From NCBI GenBank assembly GCA_902776305.1, contig CACYPS010000004.1, positions 62,001-126,000 of the forward strand: a stretch of 64,000 nucleotides of DNA. Direction: 5' to 3'. The position numbers and the translations under genes are program-made. Shown here piece after piece: positions 9,222-16,544 of the stretch. The stretch's first letter is position 1, and every line of letters begins with the position of its first letter. The stretch is from an uncultured Lachnospiraceae bacterium (lineage in GTDB: Bacteria; Bacillota; Clostridia; Lachnospirales; Lachnospiraceae). Under the pieces are notes generated by a model. It made no database searches. It saw only the letters and a program-made list of their open reading frames with translations, and was not told the DNA's origin.

Positions 9222-10111
9222 TGACAGGCGGTTCCGCCAGCGGAAAAAGTGAATATGCCGAGAACCTTGTTCCGAATACAGGAAGCCGCGTGTATCTTGC
9301 CACCATGGAGCCCTTCGGGGCAGAGGCGGAGACAAGGATCGCGAGGCATCGGAAGCTGCGCGAGGGAAAGGGATTTGAAACGATCGAGTGTCCTGTGAAC
9401 ATAGAAAGAGTTCTGGAAGCATGCCGTGGCAAGGATGTGCTGCTCGAAGATCTTCCGAATCTTGTTGCAAATGAAATGTTCAGCTCTCATGCACACAGCA
9501 CAGCCGGAATAGCTGCGCAGATCTTGGATTTGGCACACATTTCAGAAAGTCTGATCTGCGTCACAGGAATCCTGACTGCGGACGGCAGGAAGTATGACGA
9601 GAGCACGATGAAATATCTGAAAGAGCTCGCTGCAATTGAGAGAACACTGGCTGCGCATGCGGACAGAGTGATTGAAGTTGTCTGCGGGCAGGGCAGCGAA
9701 CTGAAAAGAGCGTTTCGTGTGAATGAGGATATGAAGGAACAAAATATGATATTTGTCACAGGCCCGATGTTTTCCGGAAAAAGAGAGTATATAAAGTCTG
9801 CGCTGAATCTAAGTGACGAGGAGCTTGCAAAGCGAGCCGTGTGGAATGTCGAGGAACTGGTCAGTGAGAAAGCAGTTACACTCGAAGCTCTGGCGGATGA
9901 ACTGGCTTCAAAAGAAATCGTCATCGCGGATGAGATCGGCTGCGGTCTTGTTCCGCTCGATGCTTCAGAGAGGGAGAAGCGGGAGAGAGCGGGACGGCTG
10001 GCATGCATGCTTGCCGAGCGGGCGGATACGGTGATTCGCGTTGTGTGCGGGTGCCCGCAAGTTTTGAAGGGAGCAGGCGGGATTTGTGAAATAAGCGGCG
10101 AATTTTCGTGA
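9209..10111 (+). CDS. cobU: Double-length CobU-like adenosylcobinamide kinase/guanylyltransferase
   Basis: CobU phosphorylates adenosylcobinamide and then transfers GMP to it. Usual length is about 180 residues; this protein has 300 and reads as two CobU-like modules. Module 1 (1-178) has the P-loop GGSASGKSEYAE, the YLATMEPFG...RIARHRKLR segment and LLEDLPNLVANEM, but its C-terminal signature is eroded (VTGILTADGRKYD). Module 2 (179-300) starts IFVTGPMFSGKREYI, lacks the RIxxHR segment, yet keeps the C-terminal signature ADEIGCGLVPLDASEREKRE and GCPQVLKG. The ATG at 9209 lies inside the cbiA end; an upstream in-frame start would give 35 unrelated residues. Whether the two halves act together is inference. 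Confidence 0.82.
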   Translation: MFSIVTGGSASGKSEYAENLVPNTGSRVYLATMEPFGAEAETRIARHRKLREGKGFETIECPVNIERVLEACRGKDVLLEDLPNLVANEMFSSHAHSTAGIAAQILDLAHISESLICVTGILTADGRKYDESTMKYLKELAAIERTLAAHADRVIEVVCGQGSELKRAFRVNEDMKEQNMIFVTGPMFSGKREYIKSALNLSDEELAKRAVWNVEELVSEKAVTLEALADELASKEIVIADEIGCGLVPLDASEREKRERAGRLACMLAERADTVIRVVCGCPQVLKGAGGICEISGEFS

Positions 10112-10174
10112 TTTTATTCATGTGAAGTTCACATATAGGCTGTATAAATATATATAAAATTTGGGGATTAAATA

Positions 10175-11368
10175 ATGCGGTTCATAGAAAGTATATGTCT
10201 GGCATTTGTTCTGGATCTCCTGATCGGTGATCCGACCTGGATCCCGCATCCGGTCGTCCTGATGGGCAAATGCATCACCGCACTCGAACATTTTCTTCGC
10301 CCGCGTTTCCCGCAAACGCCGAAAGGAGAGCAGGCGGCAGGGAGAGTGGTTGCTGTGGTGCTGCCTGTGGTGACATTTGCCTTGACAGCAGGGATTCTTT
10401 ACGGGGCTTACAGACTGCATCCGGTGGTGGCATTTGTCCTGCATACCTTCTGGTGCGCGCAGGCGCTGGCCGTGAAGGACATGTTGAAAGAGAGCCGAAA
10501 CGTGGCGCGCGAGGTTTCGCTCGCGGATACACTCGCAAATGCCCGGAGCATGATGGGTGAAAATCTCGTCAGCGATGTTGTCCCGATTGAGGAACAGGAA
10601 GAGCCTCAGCGTTCAAAGTCGAAAAGGTCGAAGAGAAAATCGAAGAAAAAGGGCAGAAAGGCAGCTAAAAAACATGCGGGCAGCGAGTCTGCAAATACCC
10701 GTGACGATCTCATCTGGAACAATGCCCGCAGTGCTGTCGGGCGGATCGTAGGCCGGGATACTGCAGCGCTTGACAAAGCCGGTATTATCCGGGCAACTGT
10801 GGAGACAGTGGCGGAGAATTTTTCCGATGGCGTTGTGGCTCCGCTTTTCTATATGGTAATTGGCGGTGCGCCTCTTGCACTTGCTTATAAAGCCGTCAAT
10901 ACCATGGACAGCATGATCGGTTACAAGAATAAGAAGTATCTGCATTTCGGAAGTGCCGCGGCAAAACTGGATGACAGGGCGAACTTTCTTCCGTCCCGTA
11001 TGGCTGCACTGTTTCTTATTCTCTCTGCCCGTATCTGTCAGGGCTCTGAGGCTGCGAAAAGAGCCTTCAAAATATGGAAAAGGGATCGCCTTAAGCATCC
11101 GAGCCCGAATTCCGCACAGACGGAATCGGTCATGGCGGGTGCTCTGGGCGTGAGACTGCTCGGACCGACCAGTTATTTCGGAAAGCTCTATAAAAAGGAG
11201 TGGATCGGGGATAGCTTAAGAGAAGTCGAGACGAAGGATATCGCGAAGGCTTGCCATATGTTTTTGGTGGGAAGCTTTGTGGCTTTGATTTTTCTGCTTG
11301 GTGCGAGGGGGTTGTGCGCGGCGGCAGTCAGGTATGTGCCGATACTGTTCCGAAGGATTGTTGGGTGA
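10175..11368 (+). CDS. cbiB: Adenosylcobinamide-phosphate synthase CbiB with Lys-rich loop insert
   Basis: Polytopic membrane enzyme that attaches (R)-1-amino-2-propanol phosphate, made by CobD, to adenosylcobyric acid. The N-terminus AFVLDLLIGDPTWIPHPV and the core GRIVGRDTAALDKAGI, TVETVAENFSDGVVAPLFY and KKYLHFGSAAAKLDD are diagnostic. Length is 397 residues against about 310-320 for the family. The excess is a very basic stretch (residues about 136-172, many KSKK/KR runs) in a loop, flanked by a duplicated 'NARSxxG..V' segment (ANARSMMGENLVSD and NNARSAVGRIVGRD). ATG 10175 follows GGGGAT by 8 bases. It lies 63 bases after cobU and ends the first cobalamin block. Confidence 0.92.
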   Translation: MRFIESICLAFVLDLLIGDPTWIPHPVVLMGKCITALEHFLRPRFPQTPKGEQAAGRVVAVVLPVVTFALTAGILYGAYRLHPVVAFVLHTFWCAQALAVKDMLKESRNVAREVSLADTLANARSMMGENLVSDVVPIEEQEEPQRSKSKRSKRKSKKKGRKAAKKHAGSESANTRDDLIWNNARSAVGRIVGRDTAALDKAGIIRATVETVAENFSDGVVAPLFYMVIGGAPLALAYKAVNTMDSMIGYKNKKYLHFGSAAAKLDDRANFLPSRMAALFLILSARICQGSEAAKRAFKIWKRDRLKHPSPNSAQTESVMAGALGVRLLGPTSYFGKLYKKEWIGDSLREVETKDIAKACHMFLVGSFVALIFLLGARGLCAAAVRYVPILFRRIVG

Positions 11369-11383
11369 GTAGATTTCTTATAC

Positions 11384-11533
11384 TTCCCACATGGAGTATG
11401 TGAACAGTCTTATCATTAAAAAATGCATCGTCGGGATGCTTGTGCTCGCAAATTTAAAGTACCGGCCGCTCGACGACGCCCTCCGATTGCATTTTTAATG
11501 ATGTCGACTGTGCTATAGGTATGGAGTGGGAAG
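11384..11533. repeat. Long imperfect inverted repeat containing one copy of a 53-bp dispersed repeat
   Basis: Left arm (about 11384-11440) and right arm (about 11480-11533) share CTTCCCAC, ATCATTAAAA and ATGCA-type blocks in opposite orientation, so the region can fold into a large hairpin. The part 11450-11502 is identical, in inverted orientation, to 62127-62179. It lies between cbiB and the next gene, which has its own ribosome binding site downstream. Confidence 0.75.
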
Positions 11534-11567
11534 TGAATGTTAAACGGGTATGAATGGAGGTGGATGA

Positions 11568-12509
11568 ATGACCGGAAAAAACGGAAGTGAGGGATTGCCG
11601 ATGAAGAGGCAGCCTGTGTGGTTCATTCGTTTCGTGGTATTTTGCATGATGATTTCCCTGATTACCGGCTGCGGTGCCAAGGGAAATCCCGGTGAAGGAA
11701 CCGCAAGTACTGCTCAAAGTGACAGTACGAATCAGAGCGGGGCGCAGACTCAAGCAGATACTCTGCACGTTCATGTCTTTAAGATCGGCAAGGCGGATGC
11801 AATCCTGCTTATGTGTGGCGACAAGACAATGATTATCGATTGCGGAGAAGATGAGGATGGTGAAGAAATTCTTTCTTATCTGCTGGACCGGGGAATTGAA
11901 AAGGTCGATGTCCTTTTGATTACACACTACGATAAGGATCATGTGGGCGGCGCAGATTATGTGGTCAGGGAGAACAAGGTCGATCAGGTCATCCTGCCTG
12001 CATATGTAGGAACGAATTCGGAATACATGGATTTTATGAAGGCTCTGGACCAAAAGAAAATATCACGGACAGAAGTGACAGAGCAGATGGAGTTCAGTCT
12101 CGGACAGGCATCTGTCACAGTTGAGCCGCCGCAGTCCTACGTTATCCCGAATGACGGAAAGGAATACGACAATGACCTTTCCCTGATTACAACGGTGGAA
12201 TTTGCAGGGAAGCGGCTCGTATTTGCCGGAGATATTGAGAAACAAAGAATTAGCGAGTGGCTTGCGGGCGGTACTGTGCAAAAGTGTGACGTCCTCAAGG
12301 TCCCGCATCACGGCGTTTACAACAAAGCGTTGGGTGACCTGTTTGAAGCGCTGCAGCCTTCCTATGCTGTGATATGTGATTCGGATAAAAATCCCGCGGA
12401 AGAGAAGACTATGGAACTGATAAAGGACAGCGGCGCGGAGTGTCTGGAGACGAGAAACGGGGATATAAGCATAATATGCTCGGATGCCGGGATTGATGTG
12501 TATCAATAG
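11568..12509 (+). CDS. Metallo-beta-lactamase-fold lipoprotein, ComEC C-terminal-like
   Basis: Probable secreted, lipid-anchored metallohydrolase of 313 residues. The N-terminus has a hydrophobic segment ending in the lipobox LITGC (Cys near residue 38), then a low-complexity Ser/Gln linker, then an MBL fold with the metal motif THYDKDHVGG, the FAGDIEKQRIS strand and VPHHGVYN. This arrangement resembles the stand-alone ComEC nuclease-like domain found as a lipoprotein in many Firmicutes; the substrate is unknown. ATG 11568 has GGAGGTGG 8 bases upstream, although ATG 11601 would give a tighter signal peptide. It is followed after 9 bases by a nitroreductase gene. Confidence 0.85.
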   Translation: MTGKNGSEGLPMKRQPVWFIRFVVFCMMISLITGCGAKGNPGEGTASTAQSDSTNQSGAQTQADTLHVHVFKIGKADAILLMCGDKTMIIDCGEDEDGEEILSYLLDRGIEKVDVLLITHYDKDHVGGADYVVRENKVDQVILPAYVGTNSEYMDFMKALDQKKISRTEVTEQMEFSLGQASVTVEPPQSYVIPNDGKEYDNDLSLITTVEFAGKRLVFAGDIEKQRISEWLAGGTVQKCDVLKVPHHGVYNKALGDLFEALQPSYAVICDSDKNPAEEKTMELIKDSGAECLETRNGDISIICSDAGIDVYQ

Positions 12510-12518
12510 GGGGTTGGA

Positions 12519-13034
12519 ATGGATGTCATAGAAGCCATCAAAACAAGACACAGCTACAGAGGAGAATATCTCCCGGATCCGGTGCCGAGAGAAGATCTGG
12601 TCACAATCATGGAAGCCGGTTTAGCAGCACCTTCGGGATGCAATATGCAGACTACGAGCCTTGTCGCGGTTGATGACCCGGAAATGCTTGTGAAGGTAAG
12701 CGAGATTATCGGCAAGAAGGTAGGGGCCACAGCTCCTGCTATGATCTGTGTCCTTACACAGCGCCTGCCCTCATATCATGGGAGGTGTTTCGCTGTTCAG
12801 GACTATTCAGCGGCTATCGAAAATATGTTGCTTGCTATCGTTGCTCTGGGATATGAGAGCTGCTGGGTGGAAGGATATGTCACGAACCCGGACGGTAAGG
12901 GGCGTCAGATTACGCGGCTATTGGGAGTTCCGGATGAGTATGAGCTGGTGTGCTGTCTGCCTGTAGGTGTAGCGAAGGCAAGACCGATTCCTCCCAAGAA
13001 GAAGGACTTTTATGAGCGGGCATGGTTTTATTAA
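12519..13034 (+). CDS. Nitroreductase-family flavoprotein
   Basis: Small FMN-dependent oxidoreductase of 171 residues, probably cytoplasmic. The N-terminal RHSYRGEYLPDPVP and AGLAAPSGCNMQ correspond to the FMN-contacting segments of the family. ALGYESCWVEGYV and LGVPDEYELVCCLPVGVA match the conserved second half. Substrate cannot be inferred. It starts 9 bases after the lipoprotein gene with GGGGTTGG as the binding site, so the two are likely co-transcribed. Confidence 0.88.
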   Translation: MDVIEAIKTRHSYRGEYLPDPVPREDLVTIMEAGLAAPSGCNMQTTSLVAVDDPEMLVKVSEIIGKKVGATAPAMICVLTQRLPSYHGRCFAVQDYSAAIENMLLAIVALGYESCWVEGYVTNPDGKGRQITRLLGVPDEYELVCCLPVGVAKARPIPPKKKDFYERAWFY

Positions 13035-13176
13035 AAAGTATGCACTCGCGAAAGGCTTCAGGAAAGTGAGCAAATCGTTGCTCAGAAGTTGTCGCACATC
13101 ATCATTTGTGATTGAGCCATTTAATCCCAACTTGCAAAGTTTGCGACTATTTTATGCAAAATATAATGACAATGTG

Positions 13177-13205
13177 TTGACGATAGACGAGTATCTGCAT
13201 ATAAT
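13177..13205 (+). promoter_or_regulatory. Predicted sigma-A promoter of the toxin-antitoxin operon
   Basis: TTGACG (13177-13182), a 17-base spacer and TATAAT (13200-13205) give a near-consensus promoter about 25 bases before the antitoxin start codon. The position suits autoregulation by the antitoxin, which is the rule for DinJ-YafQ pairs. Confidence 0.8.
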
Positions 13206-13229
13206 TTAGACAGGATGGAGGTGTGTTTT

Positions 13230-13502
13230 GTGGCTACTACAAATTTAAATATTAGAATAGATAAAGACATCAAGGAGCAGGCTGACAGGATCTTTTCGGA
13301 GCTGGGGCTGAACATGACCACTGCCATTAATATGTTCCTCCGGACCACGATCAGAGAGAATGGAATTCCTTTTGCACTTAAGCTGGATGTGCCTAATGAA
13401 GTGACAGCTGCGGCAATCGAAGAGGGAAGACGTATAGCTTCTGACAGCAGTGTGAAGGGCTATACCAATATTGAGGATCTCAAGGCGGCACTGGAAGTAT
13501 GA
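13230..13502 (+). CDS. dinJ: DinJ/RelB-family antitoxin
   Basis: 90-residue ribbon-helix-helix antitoxin that should bind both its operator and the YafQ-type toxin encoded next. The N-terminus NLNIRIDKDIKEQADRIF and GLNMTTAINMFLR are diagnostic of DinJ. I chose the GTG at 13230, not the ATG at 13215: GGAGG lies 8 bases before the GTG and the protein then starts M-ATTNLNIRID as family members do, while the ATG would overlap the binding site. The stop overlaps the toxin start by 4 bases (ATGA), as expected for coupled translation. Confidence 0.92.
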   Translation: MATTNLNIRIDKDIKEQADRIFSELGLNMTTAINMFLRTTIRENGIPFALKLDVPNEVTAAAIEEGRRIASDSSVKGYTNIEDLKAALEV

Positions 13503-13780
13503 AGTACGAGGTAAAGTTTACAAAACAGTTTAAGAAGGATCTGAAGCTGGCAAAGAAACAGAACAAGGATCTTGATAAGCTGTTTGAGGTTGTGAGTATT
13601 CTTGCCGACGGGGGCACACTTGACGCAAGGTATCGTGACCATGATCTGTCCGGTAATTACAAAGGGACAAGAGAATGTCACATTGAGCCAGACTGGCTTC
13701 TTGTTTATGAAATCCGGGATGAGGTGCTTGTGCTCATGCTTTATCGCCTTGGAACGCACTCGGAGCTATTTAAGAAATAG
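13499..13780 (+). CDS. yafQ: YafQ-family mRNA interferase toxin
   Basis: 93-residue RelE-superfamily ribosome-dependent endoribonuclease. Features that fit YafQ are FTKQFKKDLKLAKKQ at the N-terminus, the YRDHDLSGNYKGTRECHIEPDW core with the conserved His residues, and the C-terminal YRLGTHSELF, whose His is the usual catalytic residue. The start overlaps the antitoxin stop by 4 bases. The pair sits between unrelated metabolic genes, consistent with a stress module or an addiction cassette gained by transfer. Confidence 0.93.
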   Translation: MKYEVKFTKQFKKDLKLAKKQNKDLDKLFEVVSILADGGTLDARYRDHDLSGNYKGTRECHIEPDWLLVYEIRDEVLVLMLYRLGTHSELFKK

Positions 13781-13824
13781 TCTGGGGATTGAGCTTTAAA
13801 CAGATGAATTTGGAAGGTGTAGAT

Positions 13825-14346
13825 ATGAGAAAAATACTGATTGTCATTGATATGCAAAATGATTTTATCGATGCGGCCCTTGGAACAAAGGAAGCGGTTG
13901 CCATAGTAGACGCTGTGAAAGAGAAGATTATGTCCTATCCGGCAGCTGATGTCATCGCGACCATGGATACTCACGGTGAGAATTATATGGAAACGCAGGA
14001 GGGAAAGAACTTACCTGTCATGCACTGCATCAAAGGAACGGACGGGTGGCAGATACGACCGGATATCGCTGAATTGCTCAAGGAGGCAACAATATACGAG
14101 AAGCCCACTTTCGGAAGTGTAAAACTTGCTGAAGACCTGAAGGCTCTTGCAGAGAAAGAGGAAATCGAGCTGGAACTCATAGGACTCTGCACGGATATCT
14201 GTGTTGTGTCGAATGCGCTGCTTTTGAAAGCTGCTATGCCGGAGGTAAAGATTTCGGTCGATTCTACTTGCTGTGCGGGAGTAACTCCGGAAAAGCATCT
14301 GGCTGCGCTGGAGACGATGCGGTCATGCCAGATTTATGTGAGTTAA
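13825..14346 (+). CDS. Isochorismatase-family (nicotinamidase-like) cysteine hydrolase
   Basis: 173-residue cytoplasmic hydrolase. The N-terminus ILIVIDMQNDF supplies the catalytic Asp. GLCTDICVVSNALLLKA contains the nucleophilic Cys region, and STCCAGVTPEKHLAALE is the usual C-terminal helix. It resembles nicotinamidase-related amidases, but the substrate is not certain. ATG 13825 is preferred because GGAAGGTG is 5 bases upstream; the longer frame from 13789 has no binding site. Confidence 0.88.
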   Translation: MRKILIVIDMQNDFIDAALGTKEAVAIVDAVKEKIMSYPAADVIATMDTHGENYMETQEGKNLPVMHCIKGTDGWQIRPDIAELLKEATIYEKPTFGSVKLAEDLKALAEKEEIELELIGLCTDICVVSNALLLKAAMPEVKISVDSTCCAGVTPEKHLAALETMRSCQIYVS

Positions 14347-14413
14347 GACTTTTTATCGGATCCGGGGTGTGCTTCTGATGATTAATGGATAAAGGAATTA
14401 AGGAGGAAACCAC

Positions 14414-15028
14414 ATGAAGATTACATATCTTGCTCATTCATGTTTCGCAGTGGAGGAAAATGGCTACAAGGTCGTCTTTGACCCATATGAGCCGGGATCG
14501 GTACCGGGATGCAAAGATGTCGATTTGACAGCCAATCTTGTGATTGCAAGTCATGGACACAGTGACCACAACGCGGTCAATCGCGTGAAGGTGGTTGATG
14601 GAGAGGAGTGTCCATTTGCCATCTCCACTATTGAGAGCTACCATGACGAGAGCAAGGGTTCCAAACGCGGACGTAACAACATTACGATTTTGCGGGGACA
14701 GGTTTCGCTTGCGCACATGGGAGACATCGGCTGTGAGTTGACAGATGAACAGTACAAGGAACTCGCAGGCGTTGACGTGCTTCTGATTCCGGTTGGAGGA
14801 TTTTTTACAATCGATGCGAAGACGGCGAAAGCAATGGCGGACAGGATTGGGGCTCGCGTTGTGATTCCGATGCATTACCGCGGAAAAGGTTTTGGATACC
14901 CTGTGATCGGACCTGTTACGAAGTTCACAAAGCTGTGTGACGATGTGAAGTATTACGGAGATGAGATTGAGGTGACATCGGAGACAGAGAAGCAGACGGC
15001 GGTTCTGGAGTGCAGGTTGCATAAATAA
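14414..15028 (+). CDS. Metallo-beta-lactamase-fold hydrolase (UPF0173/UlaG-like)
   Basis: 204-residue metal-dependent hydrolase of the small L-ascorbate-6-phosphate lactonase-like class. It begins ITYLAHSCFAVE and has the Zn motif SHGHSDHNAV, VLLIPVGGFFTID and the late His in VIPMHYRGKG. Function is unknown; the family includes many uncharacterised phosphodiesterase- and lactonase-like proteins. The ATG follows AAGGAGG by 8 bases, and an intrinsic terminator lies just downstream, so this is the last gene of its unit. Confidence 0.88.
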   Translation: MKITYLAHSCFAVEENGYKVVFDPYEPGSVPGCKDVDLTANLVIASHGHSDHNAVNRVKVVDGEECPFAISTIESYHDESKGSKRGRNNITILRGQVSLAHMGDIGCELTDEQYKELAGVDVLLIPVGGFFTIDAKTAKAMADRIGARVVIPMHYRGKGFGYPVIGPVTKFTKLCDDVKYYGDEIEVTSETEKQTAVLECRLHK

Positions 15029-15037
15029 AGATGTTGG

Positions 15038-15068
15038 CGGCTATTCGAGCGATCGGGTAGCCGTTTTT
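15038..15068 (+). terminator. Intrinsic terminator
   Basis: CGGCTA (15038-15043) pairs with TAGCCG (15058-15063) and is followed by five T. It is 10 bases after the metallohydrolase stop. Confidence 0.85.
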
Positions 15069-15160
15069 ATGTGTCTCGACAAGAACTCCGATGTGTTCTT
15101 GAATGGATTTTTCGTAGGTTTTATACAAAATTAAATAAAGAAATTTTGAATTTTCAATAA

Positions 15161-15190
15161 TTGCAGTTTCGATGGCTTCTTTGTTATAGT
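15161..15190 (+). promoter_or_regulatory. Predicted promoter of the Rpn nuclease-cobD unit
   Basis: TTGCAG (15161-15166), an 18-base spacer and TATAGT (15185-15190) lie in an AT-rich stretch about 105 bases before the nuclease start. Confidence 0.6.
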
Positions 15191-15294
15191 ATTTCAGTAA
15201 ATCATGAATTACATTTCTTAGGCTATCTTAGTATTTCTTTTCTTTCATTCATTTCTTTTAATCTATTTCACTCTTCATTTCTATAGGAGGCAGC

Positions 15295-16314
15295 ATGACA
15301 AAGACAAAACTGCAACAGTATTTTCCAATAATTCGCACCCGTGAACAGATTCTTCTTGAAATAAAATGCAATCCCGCGCTCAACGTCTGGTTTGAAACCC
15401 TTTCAGAAGATAGCAAGAAAGAGTTTCTTGATATATGTAGCGGAGAAAAGGGCGTCAAGATACTTTATGATAGCTTTTTTAAATCTGTAATGAATCCGGA
15501 AGTATACCCCGAGCGACTACAAGATATGCTTAGCTGTATCCTTGGAGAGGAAATTGCTTCATTTCATGTGTTAGAGAGCAGTTCTTTTGCACTTGGAGAT
15601 GAACGATCGTTGCTAATTCTGGATATTATTGTAGAGTTGATAGAAGGTTCTATTATAAATCTTGAGGTCCAGAAGATTGGATTCGATTTTCCGGGGGAAC
15701 GGGCGGCCTGCTATGCTTCGGATCTTACTCTTCGCCAGTATGCCAGAGCAAAGCGTGCAGCAACTGAGAAACCGGAGACAGATCCCGGTCATAAGTTCAG
15801 CTATCGATCCATACATCCTGTCTATACAATTGTTCTCATCGAAAAAAGCAGTAGCATCTTTACAAATTTTCCAGATACCTACATACATCGCTTCTCACAG
15901 AAATCAGACACCGGACTACATATGAATCTGCTACATAACTACATTTTCATCCCTCTTGACATCTTCAGAAAGAAACTCCAAAATAAAGATATATCCACAA
16001 GACTTGATGCATGGCTCATGTTTCTCAGTACTGATGAGCCGGACGAAATAATGCATCTGTGTGATGCATTTCCGAGTTTTAAGGAGTTATATCTGCATAT
16101 TTATGAGATATGCAAGAACATGGAGGATGTCATGGGAATCTTTTCAGAGGCACTTGCGGAAATGGACCGCAACACAGTGGATTATATGATTGATACACTA
16201 CGTAAAAATAACGAGCAGCTTCAGGGTAAGAACGAGCAGCTTCAGGGAGAGAACGAAAAGCTTCGGGAAGAAATCGCTCGAATGAGAGAAGAATTAGAAA
16301 AGTATAAAAATTAA
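15295..16314 (+). CDS. Rpn-family PD-(D/E)XK nuclease ('recombination-promoting nuclease / putative transposase')
   Basis: 339-residue protein of the PD-(D/E)XK transposase-like family common in Lachnospiraceae genomes. The nuclease core shows LILDIIVELIEGSIINLEVQ, which provides the Asp and the E-x-Q catalytic pair, then ERAACYASDLTLRQYA and the HPVYTIVLIEKS strand. The C-terminus ends in a charged coiled coil with a short NEQLQGK/NEQLQGE repeat. GGAGG 7 bases before ATG sets the start. The gene is 11 bases upstream of a small membrane protein gene that overlaps cobD, so the nuclease may be co-transcribed with cobD. No terminal inverted repeats were seen, so it is not annotated as an insertion sequence. 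Confidence 0.85.
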   Translation: MTKTKLQQYFPIIRTREQILLEIKCNPALNVWFETLSEDSKKEFLDICSGEKGVKILYDSFFKSVMNPEVYPERLQDMLSCILGEEIASFHVLESSSFALGDERSLLILDIIVELIEGSIINLEVQKIGFDFPGERAACYASDLTLRQYARAKRAATEKPETDPGHKFSYRSIHPVYTIVLIEKSSSIFTNFPDTYIHRFSQKSDTGLHMNLLHNYIFIPLDIFRKKLQNKDISTRLDAWLMFLSTDEPDEIMHLCDAFPSFKELYLHIYEICKNMEDVMGIFSEALAEMDRNTVDYMIDTLRKNNEQLQGKNEQLQGENEKLREEIARMREELEKYKN

Positions 16315-16325
16315 GAGGAGGTGCC

Positions 16326-16544
16326 ATGAAAAATCTGTTCAAGGTAGCAAACAGGTATATCGAGACCAGTGACTGGAAGATTATTGCTGTATTGAAATTC
16401 TGCTTGATTTCGCTTGGAATGATGATCGGGATGTGTATTGGCGGAAAACACAAAAAGAAGGTTTATGCGGTTGCGGGACTGGTGTTCATTGTAACGTATA
16501 TCCCGCTTATGCTGAAGTTCTACAAGATATTTAAGGAGTCGTGA
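16326..16544 (+). CDS. Small two-helix membrane protein
   Basis: 72-residue basic protein with two predicted membrane helices (about residues 22-40 and 47-64, separated by GGKHKKKV). I do not recognise the family with confidence; similar short proteins occur in Lachnospiraceae. The start has a strong binding site (AGGAGG, 6 bases before ATG). The last codons overlap the next reading frame by 4 bases, suggesting coupling with cobD. Confidence 0.7.
   Translation: MKNLFKVANRYIETSDWKIIAVLKFCLISLGMMIGMCIGGKHKKKVYAVAGLVFIVTYIPLMLKFYKIFKES

Noticed and set aside
13012-13209. Short open frame before the antitoxin gene
   Set aside because: It overlaps the nitroreductase end and the predicted toxin-antitoxin promoter, and has no recognisable product.
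15295-16314. Insertion sequence around the PD-(D/E)XK 'transposase'
   Set aside because: No terminal inverted repeats or target-site duplication could be found.
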